A stretch of 46,839 bases of DNA from Oscillibacter sp. (GTDB lineage: Bacteria; Bacillota; Clostridia; Oscillospirales; Oscillospiraceae), in the NCBI GenBank assembly GCA_017547085.1, contig JAFYQM010000010.1, forward strand, positions 1-46,839, written 5' to 3'. Shown here piece after piece: positions 31,591 through 40,222 of the stretch (within the stretch, counting starts at the first letter, position 1; the number at the start of each line of letters is the position of its first letter). A model generated the notes under the pieces. It did not search any database and was not told the origin of the DNA. It worked only from the letters and a program-made list of their open reading frames with translations. A program made the position numbers and the translations under genes.

Positions 31591-33462
31591 TTAGGCATTC
31601 TGCTTTCTCATATAAAACAGATCAGCTTCGTCTCTGGGAAGTACGCGTGAATAGTAAAAGCCTTGAATATAATCACACCCTGCTTCGCAGACACGCTGTT
31701 TCTCTGTTTCGCTTTCTACACCCTCGCACAGGACCTTTATATCCAGATCATGCCCTAATTTTGTTAACCCCTGCAGTAAGGCATTTCCTCTGGTAGTAGT
31801 AGACTTCAGCAAAATGTGTCGATCAATCTTGATTATATCAATCGGATAGTCGCACAGGTCTTGCAGAGACGAATAGCCGCTTCCCAAATCATCCAGAGCA
31901 ATCTTACAGCCCATTTTTTTACATTCGAGGATATTGCGGTAGGCAACTGTCGTGTTATCCATCAAAGAATCCTCTGTTAATTCGATGATCAAACAGTCGT
32001 GAGGAAACTGATATCGTTCCAACACATTCTGGAACCGCTCTGCAAAATCGTTTCGGGATACGGTTAGTCTTGTAAAATTGCAGGACATCCACAAATGCTC
32101 TTTGCCGGTCAGACTCCATTGCTCCAACTGCTTGCAAGTCTCTTCCAGAATGTAAAAATCCAATTTATCGATAAGTCCGGCTGATTTCAGCGGCTCAATG
32201 AACGCACCCGGAGATAGCAGTCCCTTTTCACGGCTTTGCCACCGGGTCAAGGCTTCCGCACCTATAATTCTTTCATTCCGATCCACGATCAGCTGCATAT
32301 AAAGCAGAAACTCATGATTCTCCAGTGCACCCAATAGCTTTCGCTGGAGTTCGATTTTGGTTGCCTCCCGGTTCAGTAATGCTTTGTCCGTAAAAATGTA
32401 GGAACAATGATTATGGGCAGCAGCATTGTAACCCTGTCGGGCGTTGAATACTGCGGTTTCCGCTGGCAGATTAGCTGTATCTATCCCAAAAACTCCAGCA
32501 CGGAACAAAATGCGGTGCTCTTCCAAAAATGTCCCTTCGTATCTATTCAATTGTTCCAGAATTTCAGACACTCGGATACTGGCAGCTTCCTCCGATGGTG
32601 CCTGAAGAGCCAGTAAGAACACACCATCACCGATTCGGGCAGTAAAATCTTCATCTGCAGCCGTCTGAGACAAAACATCAGCGGCGTATCGTTGAATTTC
32701 TTCGGCTTTGAGAATTCCTAAATACTGCTCGATCCGCTGTACATCCAAAGAGATATAACTTAAATAGTACAATGCATAGTTGGCCGGTGTGATACAATGC
32801 CGGAAGGTATTCTCAAAATATGATTGATTACCAATGCCTGTCAGTGGATCAATGAACCGAATTTTGTCGTTTTTCTTTCTGGCCTTTCTGTGCCAAAGCA
32901 AAACTGCCGCAAGCACCGCAATGATCAGAAGCAGGACACCTCCGATGATTCCGGCCCACCAGTACAGCTTCTGTTCTGGCTGCGGTTTCGGCACGCGCAA
33001 TGACAGTTCCAAAACCTGCTGCGCCGACAGATTCTCCAGGGATGACCGGATTGCTTCCTCGACCCACCCCGGGGTGATGGCTGTGAACGCAACGCAGATC
33101 TCGGTATTCCCGTCATATCGCAGCAGTATCAATTCACGCTCTGCCGCCTCGATTTCTCCCCGAACATAGGCCGATACCAGATCTACCTGCCCGTTTTTTG
33201 CAAGACGGTTCTGCTGATTGATCATTCCGGGATGAATATAGACAAATTCCAGTCCGGTGGTTTGGGAAATCTGTTTATACAACTCCGGCAGGATCCCTTG
33301 GTAACTACCCAACTGTGTGTCGTAATACTCAAAAGGGAATAGGTCTGGGTTTCCCGCCACATAGACAGTATCATTTTTCGCTGTTTCTGTAGCAGTTGCA
33401 TGATTTGGCAGCCCCAGAAGGAGTGCAACTATAAGGATTGGAACTACCATCCATTTTTTCAT
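31591..33462 (-). CDS. Membrane c-di-GMP phosphodiesterase: SBP-like sensor, degenerate GGDEF, EAL
   Basis: The 623-aa protein has a signal peptide (1-25) and an extracytoplasmic part (about 30-160) resembling half of a family-3 solute-binding domain (NPDLFPFEYYDTQLGSYQGI). One membrane helix follows (about 169-191), then a GGDEF domain (about 200-360) whose signature reads RIGDGVF and is therefore degenerate. The EAL domain (about 370-620) keeps its catalytic set: EALTRW (403-405), CNFTRL, ELTEDS, LDDLGSGYSSL, IKIDR, EGVESE and QGFYYSR. It should hydrolyse c-di-GMP, tuned by an extracellular ligand. It is the last gene of the polysaccharide operon and overlaps the coiled-coil gene by 4 nt (ATGA). 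Confidence 0.9.
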   Translation of the reverse strand: MKKWMVVPILIVALLLGLPNHATATETAKNDTVYVAGNPDLFPFEYYDTQLGSYQGILPELYKQISQTTGLEFVYIHPGMINQQNRLAKNGQVDLVSAYVRGEIEAAERELILLRYDGNTEICVAFTAITPGWVEEAIRSSLENLSAQQVLELSLRVPKPQPEQKLYWWAGIIGGVLLLIIAVLAAVLLWHRKARKKNDKIRFIDPLTGIGNQSYFENTFRHCITPANYALYYLSYISLDVQRIEQYLGILKAEEIQRYAADVLSQTAADEDFTARIGDGVFLLALQAPSEEAASIRVSEILEQLNRYEGTFLEEHRILFRAGVFGIDTANLPAETAVFNARQGYNAAAHNHCSYIFTDKALLNREATKIELQRKLLGALENHEFLLYMQLIVDRNERIIGAEALTRWQSREKGLLSPGAFIEPLKSAGLIDKLDFYILEETCKQLEQWSLTGKEHLWMSCNFTRLTVSRNDFAERFQNVLERYQFPHDCLIIELTEDSLMDNTTVAYRNILECKKMGCKIALDDLGSGYSSLQDLCDYPIDIIKIDRHILLKSTTTRGNALLQGLTKLGHDLDIKVLCEGVESETEKQRVCEAGCDYIQGFYYSRVLPRDEADLFYMRKQNA

Positions 33463-33983
33463 ATTTCACTATCCTCAAAATCTTGTCGCAAACTTAGAAA
33501 TTGCTCCGCAAATGTGTTCAAAGCATCATCCGTCCGGTTGGCCAGTATCGCCATATCTTCCCGAAGCTTAACAATAGCCCCGGTGTATAACTCGAGCTTT
33601 TGGGTCTGGGCTTGACCCTTTGTTTTAATTTCCAGAAGAAGCTGATCCGTTTCATTTTTGGCCTGGGAACGGAGCTGTTCGGCTTCCTCTTGGGCCTGCT
33701 GGAGAAGCTCTGCGGCTTCCTCCTGGGCTTGCTGGCGGAGTTGCTCAGCATACTGTCCAGCCTCCAGCAGCATGGTACCCACATCGCACGCGTTTTGCTT
33801 GAGGGCAGCCAGTTCTGCCTCCAGATCGTCTATCTTCTTCTGCAGCCTTGAACGTTCTTCGCGGAAAGAGTCTGCTTCTGCCATAAGCTTTGCATTGAAC
33901 TCTTCATTCATTGTGGCAATGTATTGGCAGACACTGATTTTGGAATAGCCAAACAGGGCACTTTTCAGAATTTCCTTGTCCAT
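33459..33983 (-). CDS. DivIVA-like coiled-coil protein
   Basis: The 174-aa soluble protein has an N-terminus (about 1-30, SALFGYSKISVCQYIATMNEEF) recalling the DivIVA/GpsB membrane-curvature domain, in which a GYxxxxVxxY pattern is common. A long coiled coil rich in Q, E and A follows (about 35-135), with the near-repeat QQAQEEAAELLQQAQEEAEQLR-like pattern (units QQAQEEAAEL and QQAQEEAEQL). The frame is open 13 codons upstream, but ATG 33983 has AGAGGT just before it. It sits 10 nt after the glycosyltransferase and overlaps the EAL gene. A scaffold placing the polysaccharide synthase at a pole or septum is my inference. Confidence 0.72.
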   Translation of the reverse strand: MDKEILKSALFGYSKISVCQYIATMNEEFNAKLMAEADSFREERSRLQKKIDDLEAELAALKQNACDVGTMLLEAGQYAEQLRQQAQEEAAELLQQAQEEAEQLRSQAKNETDQLLLEIKTKGQAQTQKLELYTGAIVKLREDMAILANRTDDALNTFAEQFLSLRQDFEDSEI

Positions 33984-33993
33984 AATACACCTC

Positions 33994-35421
33994 TCACTTG
34001 ATATTGATTTTTTGACGTTCAATACGTCCCCAATTCAGCTTTTTCTTTTTATAACCGATGAATGCTGTCGCGCGGACAAAGGCCATGAAAAAACGAAGAA
34101 TGCAAACTTCAAAGAAGCACAGCAGTACTGCTTTCACTACGTCCATGAAGGTGATTTTTAAATCTATGGTTTGGATTCTGGCAAAAAAGGCTGTTAGTGT
34201 CAGCACGCAATTGTACAATGCGTAAATTAAGAAGAACAGTACCATAAATGGCACATTGATCAGATCTACTGTAAAGGCTAAAATCATGGTGATTACGCCA
34301 AATATCTCAATAAAGGGGGATAGCAGCTCATAAATCAAAAAGTAAAAGTAGGAAATAAAGCTGACGGGGCCAAATTTGGGGTTAGCCAGCATCACCCTGT
34401 GCTTCCACATACTCTGAAACAAGCCAAGATGCCACCGTTTGCGCTGTTTACGCAAATCCCGAAACCGTTCCGGCACTTGGGTCCAGCAGATGGCATCGGT
34501 AGCATACTTAATTGCATAGGGCATGTCGTTTGTGACACAGTATTCGTGAAGCTTTACCACCAATTCCATATCCTCGCCCATGGTAGAGTGGTCGTATCCT
34601 CCGGCGGCGATGACCACATCTTTTTTAAATAGGCCAAAGGCACCGGATATGATCAGCGAACCGTTGAATTTATCAAACAGGATCCGGGACGCAAGGAAGG
34701 AACGATCATATTCCAGCACCTGCATACACGCCAGAATGTTATTAGGGAGATGATAGTCCACCACCCGTCCCCGTTCCAATGTTGCACCATTGCACGAACG
34801 GATCACGCCGCCGACCGCAACCACATTCTCCTGCTCAAGGATCGGACGGACGATTTTGCTTAAAGAGTCATACTGGAGCACCGAATCTGCGTCCATACAA
34901 ATGAAATAGGGATACCGGCAAGCATTGATGCCCATGTTCAAGGCATCTGCTTTTCCGCCGTTTTTTTTGCGGATCAGAGTCAAGGGGACCTTCTGTGCAG
35001 TCGTTTCGTAGATGAATTCCGCAGGTTGGCAGGGGATTTTTCGATGAATCGGGCGGCGGATCGGGTGCATATGGAAAGCTTCGATCAATTTTTGGGAAGT
35101 GGCATCCTTGGAGCCGTCATCCACCACAATGATTTCATACAGCTTATATTCCAGCGCCAATAGTGACCGGACGGTTTCCACCACCGTTACCTCTTCGTTG
35201 TAGCCCGGGACAACAATACTGATGGGTATGTAGTAATCCTGAAGCAGCGTATTTTTCAGTTTTTCTTGCTGCCGCTTCTTATACAGTTCAGACGAGCCAA
35301 TCACAACCGCCAGAAATAAAAAAGTGGAGTAGCCAATCATATAAAGTATGAAAAGAACATTTACCCAGTCCAACATGTTCTTGACCGCCATAAACAGCGT
35401 ATCATTTACTGACCAGCCCAA
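33994..35421 (-). CDS. Processive family 2 glycosyltransferase (polysaccharide synthase)
   Basis: The protein is about 475 aa, with one or two N-terminal membrane helices, a cytosolic GT-A domain (about 65-330) and several C-terminal helices. This is the architecture of hyaluronan, PgaC/IcaA and NodC synthases. Catalytic elements are intact: VVPGYNEE, VVDDGSKD, the DAD metal site in ICMDADS, GED before MELVVKLHEY, and QRKRW (the Q/RxxRW processivity motif). No PilZ domain is fused. The start is ambiguous. TTG 35421 has GGAGG 9 nt upstream and is preferred, while TTG 35427 is only 3 nt from it. The start overlaps the HEAT-like gene by 20 nt. A neighbouring NodB deacetylase suggests a GlcNAc-type polymer. 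Confidence 0.9.
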   Translation of the reverse strand: MGWSVNDTLFMAVKNMLDWVNVLFILYMIGYSTFLFLAVVIGSSELYKKRQQEKLKNTLLQDYYIPISIVVPGYNEEVTVVETVRSLLALEYKLYEIIVVDDGSKDATSQKLIEAFHMHPIRRPIHRKIPCQPAEFIYETTAQKVPLTLIRKKNGGKADALNMGINACRYPYFICMDADSVLQYDSLSKIVRPILEQENVVAVGGVIRSCNGATLERGRVVDYHLPNNILACMQVLEYDRSFLASRILFDKFNGSLIISGAFGLFKKDVVIAAGGYDHSTMGEDMELVVKLHEYCVTNDMPYAIKYATDAICWTQVPERFRDLRKQRKRWHLGLFQSMWKHRVMLANPKFGPVSFISYFYFLIYELLSPFIEIFGVITMILAFTVDLINVPFMVLFFLIYALYNCVLTLTAFFARIQTIDLKITFMDVVKAVLLCFFEVCILRFFMAFVRATAFIGYKKKKLNWGRIERQKINIK

Positions 35422-36514
35422 TGCCAACTGCCTCCTTCTCTTTCATGTTCTTTTGGTCAAACCGGTATCGCATGATTTCACTGGCATACCGGTCACGGCC
35501 TTCAAACACATCTATCATGTCTGTGTAATACAGTCCCAGAGCCATCAAACTCTGGGAAGCATTGAATCGCACATGCCAGTTTGGACTGTGGAGCAGCTCT
35601 TTCAAAATGGCCACAGTCCGGTCTCCTGGGTAGTTGGCCAGTGCGGAAGCGGTGATCGCGGTGTAGATCCACTGGTCGTGCTGATGTTTCTCGATAATAT
35701 CCGTTAATACTGGATAGGCGGGGGGATAGGTAAACTTGCCTAAATAACGGATGCAGCTATAAGCAATCTCATCATCAACGCATTGCGAGGTCAGCAACTC
35801 CAGAATCCGTTCCTGATGATCAGGGGATGAGAAACGGAAATAATCCACGATCACGCGCTGCATCCGATTGGAAAAACGCTCAAAATGATCCCACAACCAC
35901 TCTCCCAGTTGTTTGGTGTCCCCAGAGAAGTTCAGCAGACCGTCTGTGATCATTTTAGGATGGTGGTAGTAGCTGCTTTCATTTAAAATCCACAGGGCAT
36001 TCATCGTGCATTCCACACTGCCAATGGAATAAATTGCCTGCAGAGCGTTTTCCCGAACATACAGGGATGGGGAATAAACCAGTTCCAATATTGTATCCAT
36101 GACGATGCTGATCGGTTGACCTTGGAAGACCTTATACTTATGAATGATGTAGGGGAAGTAGGCTGCCTGAATCTCGCTTTTTTTCTTATATTCCAAGGTC
36201 AAGTAAGTAAATACAGATGAAAGTTGTCTTATATAGTCCTTAATCTGTTGGGGATTCTGAGCAAACAACTCCTCCAAAGTCTTATCAAAGGCCATAAGAT
36301 TCTTGATCTTTTTCAGCGTTTTGGACAGATATTTGCAGTGCGCCTCTGTTACAGTACCATCCTCAATGGTCTGGTGCACAATTCTAATAAAACGTTGGCT
36401 ATAGTGGTTCAATCGTTTGTCTTTTGCGCGAAAAATAAAGATACAGACAATGTTAAAACCAATCATAGCGGCGCATACTGCCAGATATGCATATATCAGT
36501 ATTTCCACTTTCAT
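35402..36514 (-). CDS. Membrane-anchored HEAT-repeat-like protein
   Basis: The 370-aa protein has one N-terminal membrane helix (about 5-28) and a basic stop-transfer (RAKDKR). The rest is helical, with HEAT-type pairs most visible at about 145-170 (SPSLYVRENALQAIYSIGS) and 320-345 (SPNWHVRFNASQSLMALG). It has no catalytic motif. HEAT arrays bind proteins, and its position directly upstream of and overlapping the glycosyltransferase suggests it is a partner or c-di-GMP-responsive adaptor for the synthase; that is inference. ATG 36514 shares one nucleotide with the stop of the preceding gene. Confidence 0.78.
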   Translation of the reverse strand: MKVEILIYAYLAVCAAMIGFNIVCIFIFRAKDKRLNHYSQRFIRIVHQTIEDGTVTEAHCKYLSKTLKKIKNLMAFDKTLEELFAQNPQQIKDYIRQLSSVFTYLTLEYKKKSEIQAAYFPYIIHKYKVFQGQPISIVMDTILELVYSPSLYVRENALQAIYSIGSVECTMNALWILNESSYYHHPKMITDGLLNFSGDTKQLGEWLWDHFERFSNRMQRVIVDYFRFSSPDHQERILELLTSQCVDDEIAYSCIRYLGKFTYPPAYPVLTDIIEKHQHDQWIYTAITASALANYPGDRTVAILKELLHSPNWHVRFNASQSLMALGLYYTDMIDVFEGRDRYASEIMRYRFDQKNMKEKEAVGIGLVSK

Positions 36515-38691
36515 TATGTATCGCTCCAGACGCTCTGCAGGATATAGTAGGAGGGCTTTAGCCGCTCGTGGTAAGTTACCTTGTTACCCCAGCCTTCCAG
36601 AGGGACCGGGCAAAGATTGATTCGGCGGTCCGCAGAAGCGGAGGACAGGCCAAAGTACATGGTATCAATGGTAATGTAGTTAATGCCGTAATGCCCGCTG
36701 TAATAGTCATCGTGAATGGCCATTTTGGACGGATCCGCAAAATTCAGCAGCTGCCAGGGAATCTTAATTTCAACATAGTCGCCGCTATGAATGAAATCTG
36801 CCAGAGAATCAAAGTCCTCATTTTCCGGGTTGGCATTTCCGTAGCGCAGTTCTCCGGTGGGGAAAGTCTCACCCAAGGCGGTTGGGTCATCCATGAGATG
36901 AAAATGCCCCATCTTCAGGATCATATCAATGCCGACAAATTCCGGCGAATCCACATCCGGGATGTTCTCTTTGTAGTAGGTGCCAAAACCGTAAACGTAG
37001 CGGCTGTAGGTGGAGCGCAGCGCTTCATACCGCTCCTGCACCAGTATTTCACTATCCTCTTTTCCGTGAATGCGAATTAAGAAGTCGGCATCGCGGTCAA
37101 AGAACAGATTTTCTCCGCTACAGAAATTACTTCCGCTTTTGGGTGTGGTATCAATGGGAATGAACAGAGTCTCTGCTTCAAAGTTCAGGTCTTTTTTGTA
37201 TACCAAAAGATAAATAAAGCGCTCGTCATACTTCATACTGAGGGAGGAATTGGCCCCCTGTACCACAATATCCTCCGCTGTCCACTCCGAAATATCGCCG
37301 TCCACATAGCTGATACAGCGATCCTTGCCGGGGTCAAAGGAAAGCAGACCGAAGTACTGTTCGTTGGTTTGATAATCCGACCAGTAGGGATTGCGGGTCA
37401 TGTCGATGGCATACATGGTATTCCAGGTGCGTTTGAACCATTCATCCTGCCAGGAGAATACACAGCATCCGGCGCATCCGGATGCAACAATGTCCTCATA
37501 GCATTCTACAATGGCATCGCCCTGCTCGGTTTCGGACATATGTCCCTGATTTCTGCCGGTGTTCGCATCCTTCTGCGCAAGTCCTCTGCCGGTGGAAACA
37601 CCGAATTCCGAGATGACTACCGGCATGGTGTGGTGATTCGTCAGTGCCGTCAGGTAAGCTCGATAGGTATTCAGCCTGCCGTCTTCATCCACAAAAGCAA
37701 GAGGATCATCGATGCCGTAGGGTGTCCAATCGGTGACATAACTTAGATAATCCGGGTAGTAAGGATAAACGTGGTAGGAAGCAAATTGACCGGAAAGAAA
37801 GCGCTCCGTGCAAAGGATCTTTTCTACATCGATCTCGGCACATTTCGTTAAATACTGGGATACTTTCTCGGGGTAAACGAAAGGGTCGGTGGTTGGCCAA
37901 CCGGACATTGCAACTAAACGTTGCTGTTTATAGCGTTCGGTTTCATACTCGATGATCTTGTCACCCACCCGGCAAAGCAGTGTCTCAAAAGCAGAGACCT
38001 CTCCATCCGTATACATATATTTTCCGGTGTAACTGGTATATTCCGGCTGGTCTTTGTAGTTTTGGTTGGTAAACTCCACAGTTTGACCTTCCCATTCCAC
38101 ACCTAGAATGTACCCGATCACCCACGGGGAAATATCGTGCTTATAGGTTCCGCTGCCTGCCGAAGCATAGCGTCCCAGTGAGATTTTTTTGTTTCCATGG
38201 AGTACATCCACCAGGGTACGGCAGTCTTCGATCAGGGTATCAAAGAAACGCGCGTCATAGGCATCCATGTGGGAGTTCTGTACATAGTCATTCACCCAGA
38301 CACCGTGGATCAGATACAGCGGTTCCTCCCGTCCCCGGTTGTACGCATAAAAAGCATTATAAAATTCATCCGCCTGGATGGTATAGACACGGATGGCGTT
38401 GGCACCCATTTCCTGAATGTAGCCAAACCAGCGATAATAGCTTTCCTCGTCAATGTGGAAATCCGTGGACCATTGTCCCGGCTCGCCGGAACCAATGTTG
38501 ACACCTTTGATTTCAAAGTTCTCCCACTGACCATCCTTTAAAATCCGGAACTCCATTCCCTCGGTTTTGACAAAGGTAGTTACCGGTTTGCCTGGATTCA
38601 TATCAATATACCAGCCAAGGTGATAATAGGCATAGTCTCCGAAAATATAAATTGCAACGAGAGAGGAAACAATGATGATAAACTTTTTCAC
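36514..38691 (-). CDS. Membrane-anchored glycoside-hydrolase-like protein (TIM-barrel plus C-terminal beta domain)
   Basis: The 725-aa protein has an N-terminal anchor helix (about 3-20). Residues about 40-470 look like a clan GH-A barrel. It opens FEIKGVNIGSGEPG and MGANAIRVYTIQ, has GVEWEG near 197-202 at the usual acid/base position, and VISEFGVSTG with Glu362 at the usual nucleophile position. Residues about 485-720 appear to be a separate beta-rich module. I cannot name the GH family. Exported hydrolases are common partners of secreted polysaccharide systems, where they trim or release polymer. The start is GTG 38691 with AGAGGTGG upstream. It follows the CotH-like gene by 11 nt and abuts the HEAT-like gene. 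Confidence 0.78.
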   Translation of the reverse strand: MKKFIIIVSSLVAIYIFGDYAYYHLGWYIDMNPGKPVTTFVKTEGMEFRILKDGQWENFEIKGVNIGSGEPGQWSTDFHIDEESYYRWFGYIQEMGANAIRVYTIQADEFYNAFYAYNRGREEPLYLIHGVWVNDYVQNSHMDAYDARFFDTLIEDCRTLVDVLHGNKKISLGRYASAGSGTYKHDISPWVIGYILGVEWEGQTVEFTNQNYKDQPEYTSYTGKYMYTDGEVSAFETLLCRVGDKIIEYETERYKQQRLVAMSGWPTTDPFVYPEKVSQYLTKCAEIDVEKILCTERFLSGQFASYHVYPYYPDYLSYVTDWTPYGIDDPLAFVDEDGRLNTYRAYLTALTNHHTMPVVISEFGVSTGRGLAQKDANTGRNQGHMSETEQGDAIVECYEDIVASGCAGCCVFSWQDEWFKRTWNTMYAIDMTRNPYWSDYQTNEQYFGLLSFDPGKDRCISYVDGDISEWTAEDIVVQGANSSLSMKYDERFIYLLVYKKDLNFEAETLFIPIDTTPKSGSNFCSGENLFFDRDADFLIRIHGKEDSEILVQERYEALRSTYSRYVYGFGTYYKENIPDVDSPEFVGIDMILKMGHFHLMDDPTALGETFPTGELRYGNANPENEDFDSLADFIHSGDYVEIKIPWQLLNFADPSKMAIHDDYYSGHYGINYITIDTMYFGLSSASADRRINLCPVPLEGWGNKVTYHERLKPSYYILQSVWSDT

Positions 38692-38702
38692 GGTTCCACC
38701 TC

Positions 38703-40187
38703 TCAGTCAGCATTTTCGTTGTATTTTTTCACTGCAGATTCCGCAGAGAATTCCCGTACCGCATCAATATTTTGATCCATCCAGTTTCCGCGCTCAATCA
38801 GGAATTCCTTGAGTTGACTGATTGCTTCATCATAGGAACAGATTTCACGGTCTTCACCTTTTAAAAGACTGTACTCCGCCTGAAAACTATAACCCCACTT
38901 ATCAAAATTTCGCTCAATAGCAGGGCCCAGATATGCAACGGTCTGGTCAATGTAATTCATCAGGTATTCTTCGCTCAGAACACTCTGACGCAGCTCTTTG
39001 TAGCGGGTAATAATGGCTTCTGTAAAATCCTCGTCACGGCAGAGCATATGGTAAAGCAGACGGTTCTGGGTATCAAAATCATGAAGATTGACGCGCAATT
39101 CCATATAGTTGTCGCAGGCATTGTTGAAATCCCAAACACAGATTTTGTATTTGCCGGAGGTATCCTTATAAACATATGTAGAAAGTCGACCTGCGTCTAT
39201 ATTGCAAACAAATTCATTCAGAATGTAGTAATCTACAAAAGAAGGAATGTCAATCCACTGGGTGTACCCATAATCCTCACTATCATAATCATAGGAATAA
39301 AGCGCTTTTTCAAAGGCGGAAAATTCCAGTTCAATTTTACGGCGCATTTCCGCGGTCTGATTGATCGTTCCGGGGTAGATAACTTCTACGGGAATCCGCG
39401 CAACATAGGCATAATTGCCGTAGTCAGAGATCACAGAAGTGGTCTCTTCAAAGGGATAGATATCATTGACGCGCAGGATATAGCCGCTGAAGGTATTGTC
39501 CTTCTTTTTTACCTCCATCGTCAGCCGGGAGCCGTCATAACCCTTGGTGATGCTCTCCGTCATCAAGTATAGCCCCTGATAACTGCCGTCAATGACCACT
39601 TCGCAGAAGCGGACATTGGGGGCATACTCCATGCACTCTCCCGCGAGGTTGTACATCATATAATTGCGGATTAAAGACTTATCCAGAAAGGGGCCGTGGA
39701 GCACCCACTCATGGTGGGCATCCATTCCCATAACGGATTGATTGTTGTTGGTGCCGTCATCATAGATCAGCGTAATGCGGTAAGACTTCTTGTCAAATTC
39801 ACGGGATGAACGTCCGCGAATGTTGATCAGGACCGAGGTGGCCAGCGAAGGCGCATCTGTTACATGATGATTGGTTTCGGCATTGTCCGTGATTTCCAGA
39901 GATGCCTTAAGACGGGGCTCATCCGCTTCAGTGACAGTATAATCCACAATAAAACCTTTATCATCAAGAACGGGAGCACCCGGTATAGGATGGCCGCCGG
40001 TTTCAATTTCCACCAAGGGCAGATGGGTACACAGGAGGTTAGCCTCATGGGAACAGGGGGCTTTTTCTCCGGCCTCCAAATGCTGGTGGATGCGGCTCTC
40101 TTTTCTCTCAAAGTCTACCACAGTCGCAGTTGCTGCCAATCCAACACACAGCGCGCAAACCAGCAGGCCGATCACGATCCGTTTCAT
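38703..40187 (-). CDS. CotH-family secreted protein kinase-like protein
   Basis: The 494-aa protein has an N-terminal signal or anchor segment (about 1-24). CotH-family features are SVLINIRGRSSREFDKKSYRI-type wording (segments IRGRSSREFDKKSY), EWVLHGPFLDKSLIRNYMMY, GLYLMTESI, and the metal-binding-like WDFNNACDNY. Bacillus CotH is an atypical kinase that phosphorylates spore coat proteins; relatives in Clostridia occur outside sporulation loci. Here its substrate could be a protein or the polymer. ATG 40187 is chosen because GGAGG lies about 8 nt upstream; the frame begins 5 codons earlier. Confidence 0.87.
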   Translation of the reverse strand: MKRIVIGLLVCALCVGLAATATVVDFERKESRIHQHLEAGEKAPCSHEANLLCTHLPLVEIETGGHPIPGAPVLDDKGFIVDYTVTEADEPRLKASLEITDNAETNHHVTDAPSLATSVLINIRGRSSREFDKKSYRITLIYDDGTNNNQSVMGMDAHHEWVLHGPFLDKSLIRNYMMYNLAGECMEYAPNVRFCEVVIDGSYQGLYLMTESITKGYDGSRLTMEVKKKDNTFSGYILRVNDIYPFEETTSVISDYGNYAYVARIPVEVIYPGTINQTAEMRRKIELEFSAFEKALYSYDYDSEDYGYTQWIDIPSFVDYYILNEFVCNIDAGRLSTYVYKDTSGKYKICVWDFNNACDNYMELRVNLHDFDTQNRLLYHMLCRDEDFTEAIITRYKELRQSVLSEEYLMNYIDQTVAYLGPAIERNFDKWGYSFQAEYSLLKGEDREICSYDEAISQLKEFLIERGNWMDQNIDAVREFSAESAVKKYNENAD

Positions 40188-40222
40188 GGGGGTCACCTCC
40201 AATCCATTAAGATGATTTCTGA

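Noticed and set aside
31398-31796. Plus-strand open frame across the rpsI junction as a possible integrase remnant.
   Set aside because: Most of it is the antisense of the EAL protein's C-terminus, and no recombinase motif (R...HxxR...Y) is visible.
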